From Cryomorphaceae bacterium (GTDB lineage: Bacteria; Bacteroidota; Bacteroidia; Flavobacteriales; Schleiferiaceae), in NCBI GenBank assembly GCA_022565745.1, contig JAIUMB010000062.1, forward strand, positions 1 through 12,785: a stretch of DNA of 12,785 nucleotides, in the 5' to 3' direction. Positions 1-6,576 of this stretch are shown piece after piece. Position numbers and translations under genes: made by a program. The notes below the pieces were generated by a model, which saw only the letters and a list, made by a program, of their open reading frames with translations, ran no database searches and was not told the origin of the DNA. Positions within the stretch are counted from its first letter, which is position 1. Every line of letters begins with the position of its first letter.

Positions 1-257
1 ACGTGGAAGTGCGCAGTCGCCGAGTAGGTGGTGCCAACTTCCAGATTCCTGTTCAAATTCGTCCTGATCGCAAAATTTCTTTGGCGATGAAATGGATGAT
101 TTTGTTTTCACGCAAACGCAATGAGAAAACCATGGCGCAGCGTTTGGCTAACGAAATTATGGCTGCCGCTAAAGAAGAAGGCGCTGCTGTTAAGAAACGT
201 CAAGACGTTCACAAAATGGCTGAGTCTAACAAAGCATTCTCTCATTTTAGATTTTAA
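1..257 (+). CDS. rpsG: 30S ribosomal protein S7 (uS7), 3' part only
   Basis: The window opens inside this gene: bases 1-2 finish a codon and 84 residues follow from base 3 to a TAA at 255-257. S7 nucleates assembly of the 30S head by binding the 3' domain of 16S rRNA, and it sits near the E site. The visible part starts at VEVRSRRVGG, the family's conserved beta-hairpin segment, and continues through MKWMILFSRKRNEKTMAQRL to the conserved C-terminal block with AVKKRQDVHKMAESNKAFSH and a final FRF. Against E. coli S7 recalled from memory, this begins near residue 73, so about 72 N-terminal residues lie upstream. The GTG at base 3 is an internal Val codon, not a start. In E. coli S7 is the translational repressor of the str operon, but its target between rpsL and rpsG is outside the window. 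fusA follows after 17 bases. Confidence 0.97.
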   Translation, partial: VEVRSRRVGGANFQIPVQIRPDRKISLAMKWMILFSRKRNEKTMAQRLANEIMAAAKEEGAAVKKRQDVHKMAESNKAFSHFRF

Positions 258-267
258 GAAAGAACAA

Positions 268-274
268 CGAAGAC
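268..274 (+). promoter_or_regulatory. fusA leader CGAAGAC, no Shine-Dalgarno
   Basis: The seven bases before the fusA ATG read CGAAGAC, inside an A-rich leader that starts just after the rpsG stop. There is no GGAGG or AGGAG core at the usual distance. The last five bases, AAGAC, are identical to those directly before the rplW and rplF starts. It is marked because it typifies initiation here; a role as an initiation signal is inference. Confidence 0.4.
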
Positions 275-2407
275 ATGTCTAAGAAAGACCTTAAATACAC
301 CAGAAACATCGGTATCTCTGCCCATATTGATGCCGGTAAAACCACCACTACAGAGCGTATCCTTTATTATACAGGGGTTAGCCATAAGATTGGTGAAGTT
401 CACGATGGTGCAGCAACCATGGACTGGATGGAGCAAGAGCAGGAGAGAGGTATTACCATCACATCTGCCGCAACCACTTGTTTCTGGAAGTTTCCTACCG
501 AGCAGGGACAGCCAACAGACGATACAAAAGAATACAAAATCAACATCATTGATACCCCAGGTCACGTTGACTTTACCGTAGAAGTAGAGCGTTCAATGCG
601 TGTGCTTGATGGTGCTGTTGCCCTTTACTGTGCGGTAGGTGGTGTAGAACCTCAATCTGAAACCGTATGGCGTCAGATGGATAAATACCGTGTTCCTCGT
701 CTAGGCTTTGTCAACAAAATGGACCGCAGTGGTGCGGACTTCTTTAATGTTGTTGCACAAATCAAAGATCGTTTGGGTGCCAATGCAGTGCCCCTTCAGG
801 TGCCTATTGGCGCTGAAGCTGAATTCCGTGGAGTCGTTGATCTCATTACCCGTCGTGGTATTATTTGGGATGACTCTACCCAAGGTATGACATATACTTT
901 TGTTGACGTACCTGAGGATTTGGTAGAAACGGTTGATGAGTACCGCGAAAAATTGGTAGAGGCCGTTGCCGAATACGACGATGTCTTGATGGAGAAGTTT
1001 TTTGAAGATCCCGATAGCATCACCGAAGAGGAGATGAAAGAGGCCGTACGCAAAGCCACCATCGACATGGCAATCACCCCTATACTATGTGGTTCTGCCT
1101 TTAAAAATAAAGGTGTTCAAGCCATGCTTGATTCCGTTATGTCTTACTTGCCTTCTCCTTTAGATGTTGAGGCCATTGTAGGAGTCAATCCTAAGACCGA
1201 TCAAGAAGAAAAACGTCGTCCTGATACCGACGAACCATTTGCCGCTTTGGCATTTAAAATTGCCACAGACCCATACGTAGGTCGTTTGTGTTTTTTCCGT
1301 GCCTATTCCGGTCGTTTAGACGCTGGTTCATACGTACACAACACACGCACGGGCAAGAAGGAGCGTATTTCACGTATCTTCCAAATGCACTCCAACAAGC
1401 AGAATGCCATTGATGGTATCGACGCTGGAGATATTGGCGCTGGTGTTGGTTTTAAAGATATTCGTACCGGAGATACCCTTTGTGACGAAAAACACCCCAT
1501 CGTTCTTGAATCTATGACTTTCCCTGAGCCGGTTATCGGTTTAGCGGTAGAGCCTAAGTCTCAAGCCGATGTTGATAAACTAGGTATGGCGCTCGGCAAG
1601 TTAGCTGAAGAGGACCCTACTTTCCGTGTTCACACCGACGAAGATAGCGGTCAAACCGTTATTCAGGGAATGGGTGAGTTGCACCTTGAAATTATCGTAG
1701 ATCGTCTTAAGCGTGAGTTTAAGGTTGAATGTAATCAAGGTGCTCCTCAAGTTCAGTACAAAGAAGCCATTACCGGAACCATTAATCACCGTGAGGTTTA
1801 CAAGAAGCAAACGGGTGGTCGTGGTAAATTTGCCGATATTGTATTTACAATGGGGCCTGCCGACAGTGATTTTGAAGGCACACTTCAGTTTGTCAACGAA
1901 ATTAAGGGCGGTAACATTCCAAAAGAGTACATTCCTTCTGTAGAAAAAGGTTTTAAAGAAGCCATGAAAAATGGTCCATTAGCCGGCTTTACAGTAGATA
2001 CCATGAAAGTTGTACTCACAGATGGTTCGTTCCACCCTGTAGATTCAGATTCACTATCGTTTGAGCTTGCTGCAAAAATTGCATTCCGCGATGCAGCGAA
2101 AAAAGCCAAGCCCGTAGTTATGGAGCCAATTATGAAAGTGGAAGTAACCACTCCTGAAGAAAACATGGGAGATGTTGTGGGTGACCTCAACAAACGACGT
2201 GGTCAGGTAGAGGGTATGGACAGTCGCGCTGGTGCGCAAATCATCAAAGCAAAAGTGCCACTTTCAGAAATGTTCGGATACGTAACAGCCTTACGTACCA
2301 TTACTTCAGGTCGTGCCACTTCTAGCATGGAGTTTAGTCACTACTCTGAAACCCCACAAAGCATCGCCGATGATGTGATTTCAAAAGTAAAAGGTCAACC
2401 TGCATAA
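275..2407 (+). CDS. fusA: Elongation factor G (EF-G), translocation GTPase
   Basis: EF-G is the cytoplasmic GTPase that moves tRNAs and mRNA by one codon after peptide transfer and, with ribosome recycling factor, splits post-termination ribosomes. At 710 residues it is full length. The GTPase motifs are intact: G1 AHIDAGKT (16-23), switch I/G2 around RGITI (58-62), G3 DTPGH with the catalytic His97 (93-97), G4 NKMD (147-150) and G5 GSAFKNKG (from 273). Domain II follows the G domain. Domain III includes GMGELHLE (465-472), domain IV starts around QTGGRG (512-517), and domain V ends with GRATSSMEFSHYSE (from about 681). The segment between FW (70-71) and INIIDTPGH is 17 residues, about 6 longer than in E. 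coli. With all GTPase motifs present this is the canonical translocase, not a GTPase-deficient paralogue. The gene ends in tandem stops and rpsJ follows 10 bases on; no tuf gene separates them. Confidence 0.99.
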   Translation: MSKKDLKYTRNIGISAHIDAGKTTTTERILYYTGVSHKIGEVHDGAATMDWMEQEQERGITITSAATTCFWKFPTEQGQPTDDTKEYKINIIDTPGHVDFTVEVERSMRVLDGAVALYCAVGGVEPQSETVWRQMDKYRVPRLGFVNKMDRSGADFFNVVAQIKDRLGANAVPLQVPIGAEAEFRGVVDLITRRGIIWDDSTQGMTYTFVDVPEDLVETVDEYREKLVEAVAEYDDVLMEKFFEDPDSITEEEMKEAVRKATIDMAITPILCGSAFKNKGVQAMLDSVMSYLPSPLDVEAIVGVNPKTDQEEKRRPDTDEPFAALAFKIATDPYVGRLCFFRAYSGRLDAGSYVHNTRTGKKERISRIFQMHSNKQNAIDGIDAGDIGAGVGFKDIRTGDTLCDEKHPIVLESMTFPEPVIGLAVEPKSQADVDKLGMALGKLAEEDPTFRVHTDEDSGQTVIQGMGELHLEIIVDRLKREFKVECNQGAPQVQYKEAITGTINHREVYKKQTGGRGKFADIVFTMGPADSDFEGTLQFVNEIKGGNIPKEYIPSVEKGFKEAMKNGPLAGFTVDTMKVVLTDGSFHPVDSDSLSFELAAKIAFRDAAKKAKPVVMEPIMKVEVTTPEENMGDVVGDLNKRRGQVEGMDSRAGAQIIKAKVPLSEMFGYVTALRTITSGRATSSMEFSHYSETPQSIADDVISKVKGQPA

Positions 2408-2410
2408 TAA
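2405..2410 (+). other. Tandem stop codons ending fusA
   Basis: The fusA stop TAA (2405-2407) is followed at once, in frame, by a second TAA (2408-2410). The rpsJ start comes seven bases later. A back-up stop can limit read-through in a heavily translated gene, but the match may be chance in an A/T-rich junction. Confidence 0.6.
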
Positions 2411-2417
2411 CTGAAAA

Positions 2418-2723
2418 ATGAGTCAGCGCATTCGCATTAAATTGAAATCTTACGATTATAATTTGGTTGACAAGTCAGCCGATAAAATCGTTAAAACCGT
2501 GAAGAGCACAGGTGCAGTAGTCAATGGTCCCATTCCATTGCCTACACGCAAACGCATATATACTGTGCTCCGCTCACCCCACGTAAATAAGAAGAGCCGT
2601 GAACAATTCGAGCTCTCTTCCTACAAGCGACTCCTAGATATTTACAGCTCTTCGGCAAAAACCGTAGATGCCCTTATGAAACTGGAATTACCCAGTGGAG
2701 TTGAAGTTGAAATTAAAGTTTGA
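2418..2723 (+). CDS. rpsJ: 30S ribosomal protein S10 (uS10, NusE)
   Basis: S10 is a 30S head protein. It also acts as the transcription factor NusE, which with NusB supports rRNA antitermination and links RNA polymerase to the leading ribosome through NusG. The 101 residues match the family's usual length of about 102. The start MSQRIRIKLKSYDY is the typical N-terminal strand, PLPT lies at 40-43, the long ribosome-binding loop with RSPHVNKKSREQFE is at 52-65, and the terminal strand LPSGVEVEIKV closes the fold. It follows fusA by 10 bases and precedes rplC by 20. It is the first gene of the classical S10 operon, but no promoter or L4-type leader fits in the 10-base gap, so it is probably transcribed through from the str genes. 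It is the only complete gene here ending in TGA. Confidence 0.99.
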   Translation: MSQRIRIKLKSYDYNLVDKSADKIVKTVKSTGAVVNGPIPLPTRKRIYTVLRSPHVNKKSREQFELSSYKRLLDIYSSSAKTVDALMKLELPSGVEVEIKV

Positions 2724-2743
2724 TCTGATTTAATCAAGAAACA

Positions 2744-3367
2744 ATGCCTGGTTTAATAGGAAAGAAAATTGGTATGACCAGTATCTATGATGCGAACGGA
2801 AAAATCATTCCGTGTACCATCATCGAAACCGGTCCCTGTGTAGTAACACAGCTAAAGACAGAGGATGTTGACGGTTATTCGTCCGTACAGCTTGCATTTG
2901 ACGAGCACAAGGAAAAGAATGCCGGCCAACCAATGCTCGGCCACGTAAAAAAAGCCAACACAACCCCCAAGAAGAAATTTGTTGAGTTCGACAATGACTT
3001 CAGCAATGAGTTGAATCTTGGAGATACTCTCCTCGTAGATGCGGTTTTTACTGAAGGCGACTTCGTAGACGTCGTAGGTACATCAAAAGGAAAGGGTTTT
3101 CAAGGTGTCGTTAAGCGTCACGGCTTTGGTGGAGTAGGACAATCTACCCACGGTCAGCACAACCGTCAACGTCACCCTGGATCAATCGGTGCGGGTTCAA
3201 CCCCTAGCCGCGTATTCAAAGGAATGCGCATGGCTGGTCGTATGGGTGGTGAACGCGTAAAGATTCAAAACCTACGAGTAGTTAAAGTGGATACAGCAAA
3301 GAACCTTCTTTTATTGAAAGGAGCTGTTCCCGGACACAAGAATTCATTCGTAATCATTGAGAAGTAA
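2744..3367 (+). CDS. rplC: 50S ribosomal protein L3 (uL3)
   Basis: L3 is an early 50S assembly protein. It binds domain VI of 23S rRNA and sends a long finger toward the peptidyl transferase centre. The 207 residues are normal for the family. The start LIGKKIGMTSIYD (4-16) and the block VDVVGTSKGKGFQGVVKRHG (108-127) are diagnostic, as is GSIGAGSTPSRVFKGMRMAG (146-165). Within that last block the Gln that PrmB methylates in E. coli (Q150, in GSIGQNQTPG) is replaced by Ser152, so that modification cannot occur at this position. From memory, other Bacteroidota also lack the Gln. The first ATG after rpsJ that gives the conserved N terminus was chosen. The stop overlaps the rplD start by one base (TAATG), which suggests translational coupling of L3 and L4, two proteins that act in the same early assembly step. 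Confidence 0.99.
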   Translation: MPGLIGKKIGMTSIYDANGKIIPCTIIETGPCVVTQLKTEDVDGYSSVQLAFDEHKEKNAGQPMLGHVKKANTTPKKKFVEFDNDFSNELNLGDTLLVDAVFTEGDFVDVVGTSKGKGFQGVVKRHGFGGVGQSTHGQHNRQRHPGSIGAGSTPSRVFKGMRMAGRMGGERVKIQNLRVVKVDTAKNLLLLKGAVPGHKNSFVIIEK

Positions 3368-3369
3368 TG
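3365..3369 (+). promoter_or_regulatory. TAATG stop-start overlap, rplC/rplD
   Basis: The TAA stop of rplC and the ATG of rplD share base 3367. The sequence before it (GAGAAG) is a codon run of rplC and not a clear Shine-Dalgarno. Such overlaps usually reflect termination-reinitiation coupling, which would keep L3 and L4 in step. The overlap is seen directly; coupling is inferred. Confidence 0.75.
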
Positions 3370-3993
3370 GAACTGAGCATCATCAATACCGAAGGGAAAG
3401 ATACCGGCCGTAAAGTTGCCCTCAACGAGGCGATCTTCGGTATCACCCCCAATGAACACGCCATTTGGTTGGATGTGAAGAACATTCTTGCCAATCGCCG
3501 TCAAGGTACACACAAAGCAAAGGAGCGCGCTGAAATCGCTCGCACAACCAAAAAGCACCACAAACAAAAAGGGACTGGCGGCGCACGCTACGGCTCATTG
3601 AAAGGACCACTTCACCGTGGTGGTGGTACTGCTTTTGGGCCACGTCCTCGCGACTATGGCTTTAAACTCAATAAAAAAGTAAAACGCCTTGCTCGTTTTT
3701 CTGCCTTGAGTATTAAAGCAAAAGAGGAAGCCATCAAAGTTGTAGAAGCAATTGATTTTCAAGCTGCTAAGACTAAAGACTTTATCCAGGCTCAAAAAAA
3801 TATCGGTCTGGAAAACAAAAAGTTCCTTTTAGTGCTTGGTGAGCCAAATAAAAATGTATATTTGTCCTCCCGAAATTTACAGGGTGTAAACGTTGTAACT
3901 TTCTCTGACTTAAACACTTATGATATTATGCGAGCGCAAAATATTGTGTTTACTGAGCAGGCTTTGGGACATTTAGAATCGACATTAAGCTAA
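3367..3993 (+). CDS. rplD: 50S ribosomal protein L4 (uL4)
   Basis: L4 binds 23S rRNA domain I, and its extended loop lines the peptide exit tunnel next to L22. The protein has 208 residues, the normal size. The hallmark loop is clear: NRRQGTHKAKERAEI starts at 43, and KQKGTGGARYG begins at 67 and runs on through PLHRGGGTAFGPRPRDY to 97. The globular C-terminal half contains FSALSIKAKE (111-120), KFLLVLGE (152-159) and LNTYDIMRAQNIVFTEQAL (182-200). In gammaproteobacteria L4 also represses its own operon by binding the S10 leader; no such leader is visible here, so that role cannot be assumed. The start codon overlaps the rplC stop, and rplW follows after 6 bases. Confidence 0.99.
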   Translation: MELSIINTEGKDTGRKVALNEAIFGITPNEHAIWLDVKNILANRRQGTHKAKERAEIARTTKKHHKQKGTGGARYGSLKGPLHRGGGTAFGPRPRDYGFKLNKKVKRLARFSALSIKAKEEAIKVVEAIDFQAAKTKDFIQAQKNIGLENKKFLLVLGEPNKNVYLSSRNLQGVNVVTFSDLNTYDIMRAQNIVFTEQALGHLESTLS

Positions 3994-3999
3994 AAAGAC
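3994..3999 (+). promoter_or_regulatory. rplW leader AAAGAC, no Shine-Dalgarno
   Basis: The whole six-base gap between rplD and rplW is AAAGAC, directly before the ATG. It matches the hexamer in front of rplF and, in its last five bases, the one in front of fusA. No purine-rich SD core lies 5-10 bases upstream; that space is the rplD stop region. Function as an initiation element is inferred. Confidence 0.4.
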
Positions 4000-4290
4000 A
4001 TGAACGTTTTAATAAAACCAATCATCACTGAGAAGGCAACCGAGGATGCCGAAGTGCGTAATCGCTTCGCATTTATGGTGACCAAAGATGCTAATAAGCT
4101 TCAGATTAAAGATGCCGTTGAAGCGTTTTACGGTGTTAATGTCGAGGCTGTTCGTACCATGATTGTGGCCCCAAAGCCCAAATCACGTTATACAAAATCT
4201 GGAATTATTTCAGGTAAAACCGCACCTTACAAAAAGGCCATCGTAGAAGTACGTAGCGGTGAAACCATTGATTTTTTCAATAATATTTAG
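4000..4290 (+). CDS. rplW: 50S ribosomal protein L23 (uL23)
   Basis: L23 sits at the mouth of the peptide exit tunnel and is the docking point for trigger factor, the signal recognition particle and the Sec translocon. The 96 residues are usual. Recognisable parts are the N-terminal MNVLIKPIITEKAT, with the family's P-I-T-E-K core at 7-12, the helix around NKLQIKDAVEAFYGVNVEAV (32-51), and the rRNA-binding loop with PKPKSRYTKSGIISGKTAPYKKAIV (58-82). The short end DFFNNI is slightly variable in the family. It lies between rplD (6-base gap) and rplB (5-base gap). It is the only gene in the window that ends in TAG. Confidence 0.98.
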   Translation: MNVLIKPIITEKATEDAEVRNRFAFMVTKDANKLQIKDAVEAFYGVNVEAVRTMIVAPKPKSRYTKSGIISGKTAPYKKAIVEVRSGETIDFFNNI

Positions 4291-4295
4291 TCCTC

Positions 4296-5120
4296 ATGGC
4301 TGTACGTAAATTAAAACCCACAACGCCTTCACAGCGCTTTCGCGTGGTTAACTCTTTCCAAGAGGTAACGACCAACAAGCCTGAAAAGGGGTTAACCAAA
4401 GGGAAAGGAAAGTCAGGCGGTCGTAACAATACCGGTAAAATGACCATGCGCTACGTAGGTGGTGGTCACAAGCGTAAGTTGCGTGCCATTGACTTCAAAC
4501 GCGATAAAGACAATGTTCCAGCAAAGGTTGCTACTATTGAGTATGATCCCAATCGTACTGCACGTATTGCCTTGTTGCACTACGCGGATGGTGACAAACG
4601 CTATATCATTGCACCCAACGGATTGAAAGTTGGTGACACCGTTGTAAGCGGTAGCGAAGCCACTCCAGAAGTTGGTAATTGTATGTTGCTAAGCGACATT
4701 CCATTAGGTAGTGTTGTTAGCTGTATTGAAATGCGCCCTGGACAGGGAGCTACCATGGCACGTTCTGCCGGTTCATTTGCACAGTTGGTTGCCCGAGACG
4801 GTAAGTATGCTGTGCTTAAAATGCCAAGTTCTGAAATTCGTTTGATCCTTACTACGTGTAAAGCCATGATTGGTGCAGTAAGTAATTCAGATCACGCCTT
4901 AGAAGTAAGTGGTAAAGCGGGTCGTAGTCGCTGGTTAGGCCGTCGTCCTCGCACCCGTGGTGTAGCAATGAACCCCGTTGATCACCCCATGGGTGGTGGT
5001 GAAGGTCGCGCTTCAGGTGGACATCCACGTTCACGTAAAGGTCTTCCTGCTAAAGGTTACAAGACCCGTTATAAGAAGAAAGCGTCTAACCGTTTCATTG
5101 TAGAACGTCGTAAAAAATAA
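4296..5120 (+). CDS. rplB: 50S ribosomal protein L2 (uL2)
   Basis: L2 is one of the most conserved 50S proteins. It is needed for subunit joining, tRNA binding and peptidyl transferase activity, and bridges to 16S rRNA. The 274 residues fit the family. SGGRNNTGKMTMRYVGGGHK (40-59) and IEYDPNRTARIAL (81-93) form the N-terminal OB-fold part. IEMRPGQGATMARSAGS (144-160) and GKAGRSRWLGRRPRTRGVAM (206-225) form the SH3-like part. The conserved NPVDHP motif keeps the essential His at 230 (E. coli His229 in mature numbering), but the neighbouring His of the E. coli DHPHGGG is Met232 here. From memory DHPMGGGEGR, followed by an SRKG-containing tail, is characteristic of Bacteroidota, so it supports the taxonomic call rather than a defect. 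Confidence 0.99.
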   Translation: MAVRKLKPTTPSQRFRVVNSFQEVTTNKPEKGLTKGKGKSGGRNNTGKMTMRYVGGGHKRKLRAIDFKRDKDNVPAKVATIEYDPNRTARIALLHYADGDKRYIIAPNGLKVGDTVVSGSEATPEVGNCMLLSDIPLGSVVSCIEMRPGQGATMARSAGSFAQLVARDGKYAVLKMPSSEIRLILTTCKAMIGAVSNSDHALEVSGKAGRSRWLGRRPRTRGVAMNPVDHPMGGGEGRASGGHPRSRKGLPAKGYKTRYKKKASNRFIVERRKK

Positions 5121-5123
5121 GCC

Positions 5124-5402
5124 ATGGCAAGATCACTGAAAAAAGGACCATACATTCATTACAAGCTAGATAAGCGAGTGATGGAAAACGTTGAAGGCGG
5201 TAAGAAAACCGTTATCAAAACCTACAGTCGTGCATCTATGATTTCTCCTGACTTTGTCGGACAAACCATTGCGGTGCACAACGGTAAAACCTTTGTTCCT
5301 GTTTATGTAACGGAGAACATGGTAGGCCACAAGCTCGGTGAGTTTTCACCTACGCGTAATTTCCGTGGCCACGCCGGTAATAAGAAAGATAAAAAGCGCT
5401 AA
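5124..5402 (+). CDS. rpsS: 30S ribosomal protein S19 (uS19)
   Basis: S19 forms a pair with S13 in the 30S head and contacts the A-site tRNA and the 50S subunit. At 92 residues it is exactly family-sized. MARSLKKGPY is the standard start and fixes the ATG at 5124, three bases after the rplB stop. The family signature runs through VHNGKTFVPVYVTENMVGHK (51-70) and LGEFSPTRNFRGHAG (71-85). The end KKDKKR is strongly basic, as usual for the rRNA-facing tail. rplV follows after 11 bases. Confidence 0.99.
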   Translation: MARSLKKGPYIHYKLDKRVMENVEGGKKTVIKTYSRASMISPDFVGQTIAVHNGKTFVPVYVTENMVGHKLGEFSPTRNFRGHAGNKKDKKR

Positions 5403-5413
5403 AATAAACCGAT

Positions 5414-5857
5414 ATGGGTGCTAGAAAAAGATTATCAGCCGAAAAGAGAAAGGCTGCTCTGAAACAAAGGGTCATCGCCCGATTAAATGATGTGCCGACA
5501 TCCCCACGCAAAATGCGTTTGGTTGCCGATATGATTCGTGGTATGGATGCCGATAAGGCATTGTTTACCTTGAAAAATAGTCCACAACATGCTGCTATTC
5601 GTTTAGAGAAACTCCTTTTGTCAGCGATTGACAACTGGTCACAAAAGAACGAAGATGCTCGTATGGAGGATGCCGGTCTATACATCAAGGAAATCCAAGT
5701 GAATGGAGGACGTATGCTCAAGCGTATTCAGCCGGCTCCACAAGGTCGCGCACACCGTATCCGCAAGCGTTCTAACCACGTTATTTTAGAGCTTGGAAGC
5801 CGCAACGACGTTGTTGTGGAAACAGAAACCAACGAAAACGAACAAACTACAGCATAA
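5414..5857 (+). CDS. rplV: 50S ribosomal protein L22 (uL22), extended form
   Basis: L22 contacts all six domains of 23S rRNA, and its long beta-hairpin reaches into the exit tunnel opposite L4. The core is clear: SPRKMRLVADMIRGM (30-44), the helix around AIRLEKLLLSAIDN (61-74), and the tunnel hairpin RMLKRIQPAPQGRAHRIRKR with SNHV (100-123). At 147 residues it is clearly longer than the 110-residue E. coli protein. The extra length is a basic N-terminal arm (about 1-22, MGARKRLSAEKRKAALKQRV) and a polar, acidic C-terminal tail (130-147) rich in Glu, Asn and Thr. Longer L22 proteins are, as far as I recall, usual in Bacteroidota. The ATG at 5414 gives the arm in full; no conserved alternative start lies further in. 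It abuts rpsC with no gap. Confidence 0.97.
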   Translation: MGARKRLSAEKRKAALKQRVIARLNDVPTSPRKMRLVADMIRGMDADKALFTLKNSPQHAAIRLEKLLLSAIDNWSQKNEDARMEDAGLYIKEIQVNGGRMLKRIQPAPQGRAHRIRKRSNHVILELGSRNDVVVETETNENEQTTA

Positions 5858-5860
5858 ATG
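5855..5860 (+). promoter_or_regulatory. TAAATG abutting stop and start, rplV/rpsC
   Basis: The rplV stop and the rpsC start are adjacent with no bases between. The preceding rplV codons (ACTACAGCA) offer no Shine-Dalgarno. Base -3 is T, one of only three starts in the window without a purine there, so rpsC probably depends on ribosomes arriving from rplV. That dependence is inference. Confidence 0.6.
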
Positions 5861-6565
5861 GGACAGAAGACCAACCCTATCGGAAATCGTTTAGGCTATA
5901 TCAGAGGCTGGGAAAGTGCCTGGTATGGCGGTCGTGACTACGGCGATAAATTAGCCGAAGACCACAAAATCCGTAACTATCTATATGCACGTCTCAGTAA
6001 GGCTTCAGTAAGCCGCATTATCATAGAGCGTACGTTAAAGCTGGTTACTGTTACCATCACCACAGCCCGCCCCGGTGTGATCATCGGAAAAGGTGGACAA
6101 GAGGTTGATAAGCTGAAAGAAGAATTAAAAAAATTGACGGGCAAGGACGTTCAAATTAATATATTTGAAATCAAACGTCCCGAGTTGGATGCTAAACTCG
6201 TTGCTGATAGCATTGCACGTCAAATTGAAGGCCGTATTTCTTACCGTCGTGCCATTAAAATGGCCATTGCTGCCACCATGCGCCTAGGTGCAGAAGGTAT
6301 CAAGGTACAGATATCCGGTCGTTTGAACGGCGCCGAAATGGCACGTTCAGAGATGTACAAAGACGGACGTACACCATTGCACACTTTCCGTGCCGATATT
6401 GACTATGCCCTGGCCGAAGCTCATACCACCTACGGCCGTATCGGAGTGAAAGTATGGATTATGAAAGGTGAAGTCTACGGAAAACGCGATTTGTCTAACT
6501 TCTTGGGAACGACAAAAAAGGCCGGTGGTAAACCCAGCGGTGGTCGTCGCAAGCGCAAAGCATAA
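5858..6565 (+). CDS. rpsC: 30S ribosomal protein S3 (uS3)
   Basis: S3 lies at the mRNA entry pore of the 30S subunit and, with S4 and S5, contributes to the ribosome's helicase activity. The protein has 235 residues, close to the 233 of E. coli. It starts with the classic MGQKTNPIGNRLGYIRGWES. The KH domain has its GXXG loop as GKGG at 77-80, after TTARPGVII. The C-terminal domain contains the conserved block YRRAIKMAIAATMRLGAEGI and then KVQISGRLNGAEMARSE, followed by GRIGVKVWIMKGEVYGKRDL. The end (GKPSGGRRKRKA) is a basic tail. Its start abuts the rplV stop, and rplP follows after 11 bases. Confidence 0.99.
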   Translation: MGQKTNPIGNRLGYIRGWESAWYGGRDYGDKLAEDHKIRNYLYARLSKASVSRIIIERTLKLVTVTITTARPGVIIGKGGQEVDKLKEELKKLTGKDVQINIFEIKRPELDAKLVADSIARQIEGRISYRRAIKMAIAATMRLGAEGIKVQISGRLNGAEMARSEMYKDGRTPLHTFRADIDYALAEAHTTYGRIGVKVWIMKGEVYGKRDLSNFLGTTKKAGGKPSGGRRKRKA

Positions 6566-6576
6566 AGTAAACAGCA

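Noticed and set aside
3..257. GTG at base 3 as a start of a small 84-residue protein
   Set aside because: The residues match the middle and end of S7 without interruption, so GTG is an internal Val codon of a gene cut by the window edge.
864..902. Possible Bacteroidota-type promoter: TTTG at 864-867 and TACTTTTG at 895-902
   Set aside because: The second box fits TAnnTTTG, but the 27-base spacer is longer than usual, and it lies in the first third of fusA with no gene start behind it.
2722..2737. Small palindrome TGATTTAATCA between rpsJ and rplC, considered as operator or terminator
   Set aside because: The arms are only five bases, A/T-rich, with no U-run and no repeat elsewhere. This is expected by chance and too weak for a terminator.
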